DNA from: JBBAFM01 sp041655415
GTDB lineage: Bacteria; Bacillota; Clostridia; Peptostreptococcales; JAAYPU01
Reading direction: 5' to 3'
NCBI GenBank assembly: GCA_964429195.1
Contig: CAYSBC010000026.1
Coordinates: 1-25,959 of the forward strand
DNA length: 25,959 nucleotides
Below the pieces are notes generated by a model. That model was not told the DNA's origin and ran no database searches. It worked only from the letters and a program-made list of their open reading frames with translations. The translations under genes were made by a program, and so were the position numbers. Below are positions 16,037-23,358 of this stretch, one piece after another. Within the stretch, counting starts at the first letter, position 1. Each line of letters begins with the position of its first letter.

Positions 16037-16519
16037 ATGATGAAAATACCGACTTCGCTAAAACATAAACCGGTCATAGTATCTGACAACTACGAGAATA
16101 TTGATGGACGATATGCTTATAATTCCGATGCCAAGGGATTGTCCTTAGGCTTAGCACAATGGAATGATAGAGGGAAAGTAGAAATATCGGCCAAGGTATG
16201 GCGGCATACAGGAGAAAAGTGGTCAAGACAATCTGAAGAATTACCATTACATCGTATACTTGATTTAGCCATCTTAATATGCAGATCAAAGCTCCACTTT
16301 CAAGAAGCCTACCGCTATGAGAAATTGTTTGATCCTGAAAAGCCTATTCTTGATAGGATTGGATTACAAGGGGATGCGATGACAGTTGCGATCTGCACCG
16401 ATAATGAAAAAATAGAAGAAGATATCAAGTTATTTAGGCAAGCATTGAGCAACGATGATGAAATAATGGGTGAGCGTTTAAGAGCGCTATCGAGAATTTT
16501 GCAGGAAATGGGTTATTGA
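16037..16519 (+). CDS. Conserved protein of unknown function (DUF6530-like)
   Basis: 160-aa cytoplasmic protein without signal peptide or membrane segment. It resembles an uncharacterised clostridial family that I believe is catalogued as DUF6530. Conserved-looking blocks include LKHKPVIVSDNYENIDGRYA, LAQWNDRGKVEISAKVWRHTGEKWSRQSEELPLHR, and the C-terminal RLRALSRILQEMGY. No catalytic motif is recognised. ATG 16037 is used (an adjacent ATG follows at 16040): GAGAGG lies seven bases before it, while the frame's upstream TTG falls inside the operator. It is the first gene behind the consensus promoter, and the GIY-YIG gene starts one base after its stop, so the two are almost certainly co-expressed. 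Confidence 0.85.
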   Translation: MMKIPTSLKHKPVIVSDNYENIDGRYAYNSDAKGLSLGLAQWNDRGKVEISAKVWRHTGEKWSRQSEELPLHRILDLAILICRSKLHFQEAYRYEKLFDPEKPILDRIGLQGDAMTVAICTDNEKIEEDIKLFRQALSNDDEIMGERLRALSRILQEMGY

Positions 16520-16520
16520 C

Positions 16521-16865
16521 ATGAAAAATAGAAAAGAAATGGTATCCGAATATAAGGAGAGGACAATAGTAGGCGGAATTTATGCTATAAGAAACAATTT
16601 AAATAATAAGACGCTTTTACTTTCAGCTACAGATTTGCATGGATGTAAAAACAGATTTGAGTTTTGTCAAAAGTTAAATAACTGCACCTATATCAAGCTT
16701 CAGCAAGATTGGCAAAAGCATGGTAATAGTATTTTTGCTTTTGAAATACTGGATCAACTTGAAAAAAAAGAAAACCAAACGGAAAAACAATTTAAAGAAG
16801 AAATAAAAATACTTTATGAAATTTGGAAAGAAAAATATGAAAAGATGCAAATACAGCTGTATTAA
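16521..16865 (+). CDS. Divergent GIY-YIG nuclease-family protein
   Basis: 114 aa. The first motif GGIYAIRNNLNNK (residues 18-30) is a clear GIY; the second, normally YIG, reads LLS in TLLLSATDL (31-39). NRFEF (R45 in the position of the catalytic arginine), DWQKHGNSIFAFEILDQL and a Glu/Lys-rich C-terminal helix complete the pattern of small GIY-YIG proteins found in Firmicutes. The altered second motif makes nuclease activity uncertain; a nucleic-acid-binding role is possible. It has no ribosome binding site of its own worth the name and starts one base after the upstream stop, implying translational coupling. Confidence 0.8.
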   Translation: MKNRKEMVSEYKERTIVGGIYAIRNNLNNKTLLLSATDLHGCKNRFEFCQKLNNCTYIKLQQDWQKHGNSIFAFEILDQLEKKENQTEKQFKEEIKILYEIWKEKYEKMQIQLY

Positions 16866-16875
16866 GGCTATGAAA

Positions 16876-16936
16876 AACTAAGCCCTCATAAAATTCACTG
16901 GCAGAGTGCTCATTTATGAGAGCTTAGTTGTCTTTT
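16876..16936. terminator. Bidirectional terminator
   Basis: A 17-bp stem with one mismatch: AACTAAGCCCTCATAAA (16876-16892) pairs with TTTATGAGAGCTTAGTT (16913-16929). GTCTTTTT follows on the plus strand; the preceding GAAAAA gives TTTTTC on the minus strand. It serves the convergent GIY-YIG and DUF2156 genes. Confidence 0.88.
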
Positions 16937-17868
16937 TATAGATCGTCCTTAAAGCAACAAATGTATTTTTCAGTATAGAAAACAGGGCGATAAGATAATT
17001 TTGCTTTACGAAGACCTGGTAACCCCATATCTTCCTCCCGATTGATATATTTATAGTTCTTGCCAAAGCACTTGCAGAACTCGTTGTTAATAGCCTGATA
17101 AATACCTCTATAATCAGCATTCGCTTTTTCAATATGAACACAAATGGTTTTCCTATCTAAAACACTTCCTAAGCTGAAGGCTTCTATCTTACCATTGATG
17201 GTGATAACTCCACCAATAAAATCACATTCATCATAATTATTAAAGGCTTCCTTTAATGCCTCTTCCTCCATCTTCATAAGAAGGGCTTCTTTAGAAGACA
17301 TGATTTTGCTAGTGGCTATTTTTTTGTTGAGCTCCAAACATTCATCGGACATCTCTCTTGTAAAGGGAACAAACTTGAAAGCATTATTATTTACAAAATG
17401 ATTAAGATGATTTCGTTTAGAATGATACTTTTTACCAGCTAATTCTATTAAATCCTTTGTGTAATAAACATAATCATAATTATCCCGATCATCCAAAAAA
17501 CAAAGTTGATTCGGTTTAGCTTTTTCAAAAATGTCAATCATATGAAAAGGAAGTAATCTTAAATTGAATACATAGCCCTCCTCTTCAAAAATGTCTTTCA
17601 AGATATCTATGGTTTCACCTAATTTAGCTTCATCATATACACTGTCTTTTGGTAAGGGAGGGAATAAAAAAGGTTGAACATCTGGATATTCCAGATGACT
17701 ATTTCCGGAAATGCACAAAAAATCATTAATAATATCAAATCGAAAATTATTTAAATCTTTCCACATAAATAAACTTGTAAAAGTTAATCCGGATGTATAA
17801 TGTTCAAATCCATATAGGTGCTCATAAAGCAAAGCCTTATCCTTTATTTCTATTTTATTATCAAACAT
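16936..17868 (-). CDS. DUF2156 (phosphatidylglycerol lysyltransferase C-terminal-like) protein
   Basis: 310-aa soluble protein of the DUF2156 family, a tandem GNAT-like fold related to the catalytic part of MprF aminoacyl-lipid synthases but without the membrane flippase domain. Typical segments: HYTSGLTFTSLFMWKD near the N-terminus, KYHSKRNHLNHF (about 155-166), ECDFIGGVITINGKIEAFSLGS, and the C-terminal INREEDMGLPGLRKAKLSYRPV. Stand-alone members are common in Clostridia and functionally undefined; acyl or aminoacyl transfer is inference. It is monocistronic, with a good minus-strand promoter and AAGGAG before the ATG. Confidence 0.9.
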   Translation of the reverse strand: MFDNKIEIKDKALLYEHLYGFEHYTSGLTFTSLFMWKDLNNFRFDIINDFLCISGNSHLEYPDVQPFLFPPLPKDSVYDEAKLGETIDILKDIFEEEGYVFNLRLLPFHMIDIFEKAKPNQLCFLDDRDNYDYVYYTKDLIELAGKKYHSKRNHLNHFVNNNAFKFVPFTREMSDECLELNKKIATSKIMSSKEALLMKMEEEALKEAFNNYDECDFIGGVITINGKIEAFSLGSVLDRKTICVHIEKANADYRGIYQAINNEFCKCFGKNYKYINREEDMGLPGLRKAKLSYRPVFYTEKYICCFKDDL

Positions 17869-17912
17869 AAATACTCCTTCATTTCAAAAATTTAGCAATA
17901 TCAATACATATA

Positions 17913-17941
17913 GTTATATTTCTTTTAAAAATATTTGTCAA
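17913..17941 (-). promoter_or_regulatory. SigA-type promoter of the DUF2156 gene
   Basis: On the minus strand: TTGACA (17941-17936), 17-bp spacer, TATAAC (17918-17913), about 45 bases before the start codon. Confidence 0.7.
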
Positions 17942-18079
17942 TATAGATTCTATGCGAAAAAAATGAATTTACTCCATTCTATAAAAAATTCCAATGTAAA
18001 TATTACAAAGAGTAGTTTTATTAAAAAGAGCAAATAATACTAAAGCAATGGTTTATAAAAAAAGAAAGGAGATTTAACT

Positions 18080-18616
18080 ATGAATAAAAAATATATTATT
18101 TTAGCGAGTTCCTTTTTTATCCTAAGTTCATTAATAGCATGTACACCTGCAAACGAAAAACCACTAGTTGATAGAGACCGAACTTTTATTGAGCAAAACA
18201 ATGGCCCTAATGGCGATGGATATAGTTATTTAGGAGGACCTGGGCGTTATGATGATGGAAATATTATGAACAATTCTACCAATGCCAATGAAAATGAAAC
18301 GTCACGCTTGATGCAAAATGAAGACAGCATAGCAAGAAAAATTATGAGTCTTGAAGGTGTCCGAAATGCAGTTGTCATGGTTGAAGATGATACGGCTTAT
18401 TGTGGAGTTGATTATGAAAACAAAAGCTCTACAGCCATTAATAACTTGAGACAAAGGATTGCTAATGAAGTAAAAAAGTTTAACCCCGATATAGATACGG
18501 TGTTTGTAACTTCTGATGAAACCAGCTATGATAGGATGAAGGAATATTTAAATACAAGTGGACTCAAAGAAAGAACAACAGAATTAACAAATAATATAGT
18601 CAATTTATTCAGATAA
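18080..18616 (+). CDS. YhcN/YlaJ-family sporulation lipoprotein
   Basis: 178 aa with lipobox LIAC (C21) and a YhcN-type domain over about residues 85-175: SIARKIMSLEGVRNAVVMVEDDTAYCGVDY, then a helix and DIDTVFVTSDETSYDRM. In Bacillus such lipoproteins are made in the forespore and affect spore properties. The linker (about 22-80) is Asn/Gly-rich and low complexity. AAAGGAGA precedes the ATG. I could not identify a convincing sporulation sigma-factor promoter in the 211-bp upstream gap. The gene itself is good evidence that the host forms endospores. Confidence 0.9.
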   Translation: MNKKYIILASSFFILSSLIACTPANEKPLVDRDRTFIEQNNGPNGDGYSYLGGPGRYDDGNIMNNSTNANENETSRLMQNEDSIARKIMSLEGVRNAVVMVEDDTAYCGVDYENKSSTAINNLRQRIANEVKKFNPDIDTVFVTSDETSYDRMKEYLNTSGLKERTTELTNNIVNLFR

Positions 18617-18633
18617 TTACCCTAATCAATTTA

Positions 18634-18657
18634 AATGCCGGATATTCCGGCATTTTT
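18634..18657 (+). terminator. Rho-independent terminator after the YhcN-like gene
   Basis: AATGCCGG (18634-18641), loop ATATT, CCGGCATT (18647-18654), then a T-rich tail. Confidence 0.92.
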
Positions 18658-18678
18658 GTTGTCCGATTCTCATATTAA

Positions 18679-18707
18679 TTGATATTAGAAAAAATATAAG
18701 TTATAAT
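18679..18707 (+). promoter_or_regulatory. SigA-type promoter of the zinc-ribbon gene
   Basis: TTGATA (18679-18684), 17 bp, TATAAT (18702-18707); about 70 bases upstream of the start codon. Confidence 0.7.
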
Positions 18708-18778
18708 ATCCTTAAATTATAAAGAGTTTATCTGATTATTAAACTCCTATCATTTTAAAAAGTGAAAGGAATGAGAAC

Positions 18779-19909
18779 ATGTATTGTAAGAATTGCGGAC
18801 AAGATGTGGGAAATGATGTTGATATTTATTGTCCCCATTGTAAAATCCAACAAGGTAAAGACAATTATGAAACAGGGGAATACATAGATGATAATAGGAT
18901 AGAAGAGTTATTAGATTTTCATTCCGAAGAAAGCTTATTTGAAGTGCGAGATCATGATAAGGGGTTATTTGATGAAATTGAAGAATTTCATATCGAAGAA
19001 ACCTACCAAGAAGCACATCCCCAAGATTTATTAGAAGATGTAGCCATATCTGAAGAGTCCCATGATGAGGGTTTGGCGAACATGAATAAGGACTATCATG
19101 AATTTAAGAAGAGCATTTTTAACAGGAAAGATGCCTTTGACGATTCTTATGATTACCTGAATGGAAGCGATGAGATAGAGAGCAATTCTAAAAGTAAGTT
19201 ATTAATTTTACTCATTATACTCGCCTTTTTAGTCGCACTAGGGTTAGCCGTCAAATTTTTATTAATAGATGAAGGTAAGCTTGAGCTGCCGGCCTTTCTA
19301 CAGAACATTTTAAAAGAACAACAGATAAATGAACCCGATGAAGATGAGGGGTTCATACCGGAAGAAGACTTGGAAGAAGAGCCCTTAGACGAAGCTGAGG
19401 ACATTCACAGCAGAGAATACATATTTAGTCACCTGAGCGAAGTAAACCAGAATATTATTGAAGTCAAAGATAATAATGCTTTCATCAATAACAGGGATAC
19501 CGGTATAAAGGATATAGACGATTCTATTCCATTACAAAAAGAAATATATCAGGTCGTTGATGAAACCGATATTTATTATGATGAAGCCATTATAAAAGCG
19601 TTAGTCCTCTTTAATTCAGCTTGGAATGACTATGTTAATGAAAATGATCAAACAGTTGTAGCCCTCGTAAAAAAAGATAGCAAGGCCTATAAAAATGTCA
19701 TTAATTTCAGAAGGAGCAATAGAAAGCAAGAATTTTTACTTTTTGAAATTGGTGAAATTACAAAAGGTCAAGAAGGATATTATGTTTGGACACATGAAAA
19801 AATACGGCAAACAGAAAAAGGAAAGGTTAGCCTAAAGGAATATCACTGGATTTACCAATTGGTAGAGGAAGAGGATGAATTATTGATAGTCAACTATCAT
19901 TCAATGTAG
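18779..19909 (+). CDS. Zinc-ribbon single-pass membrane protein, unknown
   Basis: 376 aa. An N-terminal zinc ribbon (C3, C6, C18, C21) is followed by a very acidic cytoplasmic linker (about 30-135), one membrane helix at 141-163, a second acidic stretch (DEDEGFIPEEDLEEEP), and an extracytoplasmic domain (about 210-376). The last domain, with ALVLFNSAWNDYVNENDQ and YVWTHEKIRQTEKG, resembles an NTF2-like or TcaA/YvbJ C-terminal module; this is pattern-based. Layout zinc ribbon - TM - extracellular domain recalls TcaA/YvbJ proteins, which act in cell-envelope responses. Monocistronic with its own promoter, GAAAGGA site and terminator. Confidence 0.82.
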   Translation: MYCKNCGQDVGNDVDIYCPHCKIQQGKDNYETGEYIDDNRIEELLDFHSEESLFEVRDHDKGLFDEIEEFHIEETYQEAHPQDLLEDVAISEESHDEGLANMNKDYHEFKKSIFNRKDAFDDSYDYLNGSDEIESNSKSKLLILLIILAFLVALGLAVKFLLIDEGKLELPAFLQNILKEQQINEPDEDEGFIPEEDLEEEPLDEAEDIHSREYIFSHLSEVNQNIIEVKDNNAFINNRDTGIKDIDDSIPLQKEIYQVVDETDIYYDEAIIKALVLFNSAWNDYVNENDQTVVALVKKDSKAYKNVINFRRSNRKQEFLLFEIGEITKGQEGYYVWTHEKIRQTEKGKVSLKEYHWIYQLVEEEDELLIVNYHSM

Positions 19910-19915
19910 AAGAAA

Positions 19916-19940
19916 AAGGATGGATAACCATCCTTTTTTT
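19916..19940. terminator. Bidirectional terminator
   Basis: AAGGATGG (19916-19923), loop ATAA, CCATCCTT (19928-19935), with T-runs on both strands. It closes the zinc-ribbon gene and the convergent small XRE gene. Confidence 0.9.
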
Positions 19941-19949
19941 ATCAAATAT

Positions 19950-20177
19950 TCAAAGATCCGAATTTTCTAAGATGTATCCCAACTCCAATTCTAACGCCTC
20001 GCAAATTTTTATGTATATTTGTAGGGAAGGTACAGCACGTAAATTTTCAATATCGGATAAATAGGAATTTGATATCCCTACTTTTCCGGCTAGATTCCTT
20101 TGAGATATTTTTTTATCAAGTCGAATCTTTTTTATCGTATGACCTATAAATGCTTTTTCTTTATGTTTTTTCTTCAT
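19950..20177 (-). CDS. Small XRE-family HTH regulator
   Basis: 75-aa protein that is essentially one Cro/C1-type helix-turn-helix domain: IKKIRLDKKISQRNLAGKVGISNSYLSDIENLRAVPSLQIYIKICEALEL. ATG 20177 follows GGAGGG with normal spacing; the frame extends further upstream but without a site and across the promoter. With no effector domain it should act as a simple dimeric repressor. It is divergent from a second XRE protein; a palindrome covers its own promoter, suggesting autoregulation or mutual control. The DNA-recognition helices of the two proteins are similar (SNSYLSDIEN versus SVSFLSDIEN). Confidence 0.9.
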   Translation of the reverse strand: MKKKHKEKAFIGHTIKKIRLDKKISQRNLAGKVGISNSYLSDIENLRAVPSLQIYIKICEALELELGYILENSDL

Positions 20178-20191
20178 TAAAATCCCTCCTA

Positions 20192-20217
20192 TTTCCATTT
20201 TACGCAAAAAACGGAAA
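20192..20217. promoter_or_regulatory. Candidate XRE operator, 26-bp imperfect palindrome
   Basis: TTTCCATTTT (20192-20201), centre ACGCAA, AAAACGGAAA (20208-20217); one mismatch between arms. It covers the -10 box and part of the spacer of the minus-strand promoter. A half-site ACGGAAA recurs at 20252-20258. Confidence 0.55.
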
Positions 20218-20225
20218 CAATGCAA
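20197..20225 (-). promoter_or_regulatory. Promoter of the small XRE gene
   Basis: Minus strand: TTGCAT (20225-20220), 17 bp, TAAAAT (20202-20197), 20 bases before the start codon. Confidence 0.6.
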
Positions 20226-20296
20226 GCTATATTTCTATTATGGGTTATTTAACGGAAAAGTTACGTATAAATCGAACGAAATACTCCCAAATGGCG

Positions 20297-20305
20297 TGAT
20301 ATACT
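20297..20305 (+). promoter_or_regulatory. Extended -10 promoter of the larger XRE gene
   Basis: TGATATACT (TG-N plus TATACT), about 35 bases before the start codon; no clear -35 box. Confidence 0.4.
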
Positions 20306-20340
20306 TGAGTTATATTCATAATTATGGAGAGATTTATACG

Positions 20341-20727
20341 ATGGGCGTTGGAGAAAAAATCAAACAAAAGCGGAAAGAAAAAGGATATACTCTGAAAAGA
20401 CTTTCTGAGATTGTAGATATCTCAGTATCCTTTTTAAGCGATATCGAAAATGGAAAAAGCAAACCTTCTCTGGACAGGTTAACAGATATTGCTAGAGGCT
20501 TAGATGCAAATGTAAGCTATTTTTTAGGAGAAGAGGCTAAAGAAGAAAAATTAATCTATGAGGAAAAATACCTAGATATCTTCACAGATGATGAAATAAA
20601 AAAGCTATTAGAAGAAGAGGATTTTTTACAAATTTTAGATGAATTTAAAGGCTTTGACAAGTGGACAAAGCAAGAAAAAGAAGAATTAAAAATGTTTCTA
20701 CAAATAAAAAATAAATACAAGGATTAA
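20341..20727 (+). CDS. XRE-family HTH regulator with charged C-terminal tail
   Basis: 128 aa. HTH domain at residues 1-66 (MGVGEKIKQKRKEKGYTLKRLSEIVDISVSFLSDIENGKSKPSLDRL), then YFLGEEAK and a Glu/Lys-rich helical tail (about 70-128) ending in WTKQEKEELKMFLQIKNKYK. The tail probably mediates oligomerisation, as in SinR-like regulators. ATG 20341 is preferred because XRE proteins start MGVGEKIKQ and GGAG lies upstream; the longer frame would begin before the predicted transcript. Together with the divergent 75-aa XRE protein it forms a possible two-repressor switch. No toxin, excisionase or phage gene is adjacent. Confidence 0.9.
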   Translation: MGVGEKIKQKRKEKGYTLKRLSEIVDISVSFLSDIENGKSKPSLDRLTDIARGLDANVSYFLGEEAKEEKLIYEEKYLDIFTDDEIKKLLEEEDFLQILDEFKGFDKWTKQEKEELKMFLQIKNKYKD

Positions 20728-20737
20728 TATCAATTAG

Positions 20738-20772
20738 AAAAACATCTTAAAGGGCAGAATGAAGATGTTTTT
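20738..20772 (+). terminator. Terminator after the larger XRE gene
   Basis: AAAAACATCTT (20738-20748) pairs perfectly with AAGATGTTTTT (20762-20772), followed by TTG. Confidence 0.88.
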
Positions 20773-20800
20773 TGTATTGTATAATAAGAGGCTAAAGAGC

Positions 20801-20830
20801 TTTACAAGTCTTATCTGAGGGTGGTATAAT
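20801..20830 (+). promoter_or_regulatory. Promoter of the PEP carboxykinase gene
   Basis: TTTACA (20801-20806), 18 bp, TATAAT (20825-20830) with an extended -10 TGG. The leader is about 60 bases. No clear catabolite-response (cre) palindrome seen. Confidence 0.7.
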
Positions 20831-20895
20831 TATTAGCGTGAAAAGAAATAATGCATAATAAATATTAATTAGTGCGACACATACGGAGGTTGAAG

Positions 20896-22566
20896 ATGTC
20901 AACAAAAAGTAATTATTTAAGGGATGAAATTAGCATCAACAATAAAAAATTTTCATCCACAAGATCAACTCTTGAAACCCTATATTATGGAAATAATGTT
21001 GTCAAGATAAAGAATTTAACAGAAGCTTATGAGTTAGCAGCTAAATCACCGGGAACAGTTGTAACAGATATGCCGGTATATCAACCGAAGCAAATAGGAT
21101 TACCTGAAGGAGCCAAAGTACTGTTGTTTAATGATGGGGAAACTACAGGGAGATTTGCCGGGGCTAGAAGGATATTAGGCGAAAAAGGGGTAGATACCAA
21201 GGAGCTTGATGGGAAACTCAGGGAAGCTGCCTACTATATGCGCTATAAAAAATTATATCACACAGAAACCTATATAGGATTAGATAAAGATTTTATGGTA
21301 AAAGCGCATCTTCTCATACCGGAAGGGCATGAAAATATATTATACAATTGGATGCTGAATTTTCAATATAAATCAGATGAATATAATGAAATGTATAAGC
21401 AATCTAAGGAGTTAGATGAAACAGATATCATTATTGTATCGGACCCGGATTGGACACATAAACAACATGGAAATGGATTATGCGTTTTTGATTCCGAGCA
21501 TAATTGTGCAGCAATTTTAGGCATGCGCTATTTTGGAGAGCACAAAAAGGGAACACTAACATTGGCTTGGGGAATTGCCAGCAGGAATAATTATGTTTCT
21601 TGCCACGGTGGTTTGAAAAAGTATAATCTAGAAAATGATAGAAAGTACGTTATGGGTGTTTTTGGTTTATCTGGATCCGGCAAATCAACCATAACTCATG
21701 CAAAGCATGATGGCAAATATGATATTACAGTAGTTCATGATGATGCCTATATTATTTCTACCGAAAATGGCTCTTCTGTAGCATTAGAGCCAACTTATTT
21801 TGATAAAACGCAAGACTACCCATTGACAGAGCCTGCCAATAAATTTTTAATAACAGTGCAAAATTGTGGTGCATGTTTGGATGAAGACGGAAAATGTGTT
21901 CTAGTTACCGAAGATATACGTAACGGAAATGGTCGTGCCATTAAATCTAAATTATGGGCACCTAACAGAGTGGATAAATTGGATGAACCCATTAACGCCA
22001 TCGTATGGATTATGAAAGATCCTACATTACCTCCGATATTAAAAATAAATAATCCCGTATTAGCAGCAACGATGGGTGCAACCTTGGCAACAAAGCGTAC
22101 ATCTGCAGAGAAGATTTTAGACCACATTGATATTAATGCTTTAGTTATTGAGCCTTATGCCAATCCATTTAGGACATATCCGCTTATAGAGGATTATAAT
22201 AAATTTAAATTACTTTTTGAAAAGAAGGTAGATTGCTATATCTTAAATACCGGTCATTTTACAACAAAGAAGGTTCCTAAAGAAGTGACCTTAGAGATCA
22301 TTGAAAAAATTATTGAGAATGAAGCTGACTTTAATACATGGGGAAGCTTGAAAGATTTTGAATTATTTGAAATTGAAGGATTTGTTCCTGAAATGAAGGA
22401 TTCTGCTTATTTAGAGTCTTTAAAAAGGGGATTTAAAGAACGTGTAGGATTTTTAGATTCCAGAAAAGAAGAAAATGGTGGGAGAGATATGCTTCCGGAT
22501 GAAGCTATAAATTCTATTGAAAAGGTTATTGATCAAATAGATGTTCATAGGAAATCAAGTATTTAG
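20896..22566 (+). CDS. Divergent ATP-type phosphoenolpyruvate carboxykinase homologue
   Basis: 556 aa. Predicted to interconvert oxaloacetate and PEP with ATP/ADP. Recognisable PEPCK landmarks: TGRFAGAR around R86 (canonical TGRSPKDK), GEHKKG at 214-219 (canonical GEMKKG metal lysine), CHGG with H237, the P-loop GLSGSGKS at 257-264 (canonical GLSGTGKT), HDDAY at 281-285 as kinase-2, and NTGHF near the C-terminus. The N-terminal third and the PEP-side loop differ markedly from classical PckA, so substrate specificity is not certain. ATG 20896 follows GGAGGT; the upstream GTG 20872 is unlikely. Own promoter and terminator, so monocistronic. Confidence 0.85.
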   Translation: MSTKSNYLRDEISINNKKFSSTRSTLETLYYGNNVVKIKNLTEAYELAAKSPGTVVTDMPVYQPKQIGLPEGAKVLLFNDGETTGRFAGARRILGEKGVDTKELDGKLREAAYYMRYKKLYHTETYIGLDKDFMVKAHLLIPEGHENILYNWMLNFQYKSDEYNEMYKQSKELDETDIIIVSDPDWTHKQHGNGLCVFDSEHNCAAILGMRYFGEHKKGTLTLAWGIASRNNYVSCHGGLKKYNLENDRKYVMGVFGLSGSGKSTITHAKHDGKYDITVVHDDAYIISTENGSSVALEPTYFDKTQDYPLTEPANKFLITVQNCGACLDEDGKCVLVTEDIRNGNGRAIKSKLWAPNRVDKLDEPINAIVWIMKDPTLPPILKINNPVLAATMGATLATKRTSAEKILDHIDINALVIEPYANPFRTYPLIEDYNKFKLLFEKKVDCYILNTGHFTTKKVPKEVTLEIIEKIIENEADFNTWGSLKDFELFEIEGFVPEMKDSAYLESLKRGFKERVGFLDSRKEENGGRDMLPDEAINSIEKVIDQIDVHRKSSI

Positions 22567-22594
22567 TTTTAGAGTTTTATAGAGTAACGTTATT

Positions 22595-22628
22595 AAAAAC
22601 AGGTGGGTTCAGCTCTGCCTGTTTTTTT
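22595..22628 (+). terminator. Terminator after the PEP carboxykinase gene
   Basis: AAAAACAGG (22595-22603) pairs with CCTGTTTTT (22618-22626) and runs into T7. Confidence 0.9.
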
Positions 22629-22742
22629 ATATAATAAAATTATCATGCAGAATAAACAATAAAAAATATAAAGGAATAATAGTGAACTGGAAATAATAAA
22701 TATTAATAAATAATAGCGTCTAAAACAAAACTGGAGGAGTAT

Positions 22743-22925
22743 ATGAATTTGAATTTAGCAGAATGTTATACAAAAGAAACTGTAACGAATGAAGCTAAAA
22801 AAATTCTAGAAAGGCTCATAGAAAAAGAAAAAATATTTATTACGGATTATGAAAAAGATCAAATACTAATGCAGGTGGTCATGGATGTTGTAAAGGAGCG
22901 CAACAAACTATATGTTACAGAATAA
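22743..22925 (+). CDS. Small protein of unknown function
   Basis: 60 aa, no signal peptide or membrane segment; predicted largely helical and charged (TNEAKKILERLIEKEKIF, then ILMQVVMDVVKERNK). GGAGGAG lies seven bases before the ATG, and a hairpin terminator follows 11 bases after the stop, so it is likely a real monocistronic gene. I do not recognise the family. No clear promoter is visible in the AT-rich 114 bases between the PEPCK terminator and this gene. Confidence 0.75.
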   Translation: MNLNLAECYTKETVTNEAKKILERLIEKEKIFITDYEKDQILMQVVMDVVKERNKLYVTE

Positions 22926-22936
22926 GGATGTAAAAC

Positions 22937-22983
22937 CTAAAAGACTTTCTTCAATCGCTTTTACGATGAAGAAGGTCTTTTAG
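22937..22983. terminator. Hairpin terminator shared by two convergent genes
   Basis: CTAAAAGACTTTCTTC (22937-22952) pairs with GAAGAAGGTCTTTTAG (22968-22983); 16 bp with one mismatch that can wobble. GGTTTTAC follows on the minus strand. Confidence 0.75.
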
Positions 22984-23013
22984 CAAATCATGAAAAATGC
23001 TACTTAATGTAAG

Positions 23014-23358
23014 TTAGTCACCATAAGGCATATTCGGCAAACCAAAATCCATACCGTACATTTGCGGCATATTAGGAAGGTTAGGTATATGAGGTAAATC
23101 ATTCATATCTTGAATACCTTCCATACCATAAGGCATAGGACAAGGCCAACAAGGTATAAAACACATCACACATGGCATACCACCCATAGGCATATTATTA
23201 TACATACCCTCCATTGGGTTCATAATCGGATTAATTATAGGATTCATGCCATTCATACCTTGCATAGGATCCATTCCATACATAGGTTCGTTCATATTCA
23301 TATTATTATCTGCAGGTCTAGAGCCACAACCGCGTGTATAAGGATTATATCTTTCCAT
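23014..23358 (-). CDS. Met/Pro/Asn/Gly-rich coat-like protein
   Basis: 114 aa of low complexity: 22 methionines, 19 prolines and many Asn, Gly and Tyr. Repeating units are of the PMYGMDPMQGMNGMNP type, with a cysteine cluster CVMCFIPCWPC (about residues 63-73) plus C11. No signal peptide or membrane helix. Such composition is typical of small spore coat or exosporium proteins in Clostridia, where Tyr and Cys allow cross-linking; the role is inferred from composition only. A GGAGGT site lies before the ATG, confirming the minus-strand reading. The opposite-strand frame is a His/Ile/Thr-rich artefact of the same repeats. Confidence 0.82.
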   Translation of the reverse strand: MERYNPYTRGCGSRPADNNMNMNEPMYGMDPMQGMNGMNPIINPIMNPMEGMYNNMPMGGMPCVMCFIPCWPCPMPYGMEGIQDMNDLPHIPNLPNMPQMYGMDFGLPNMPYGD

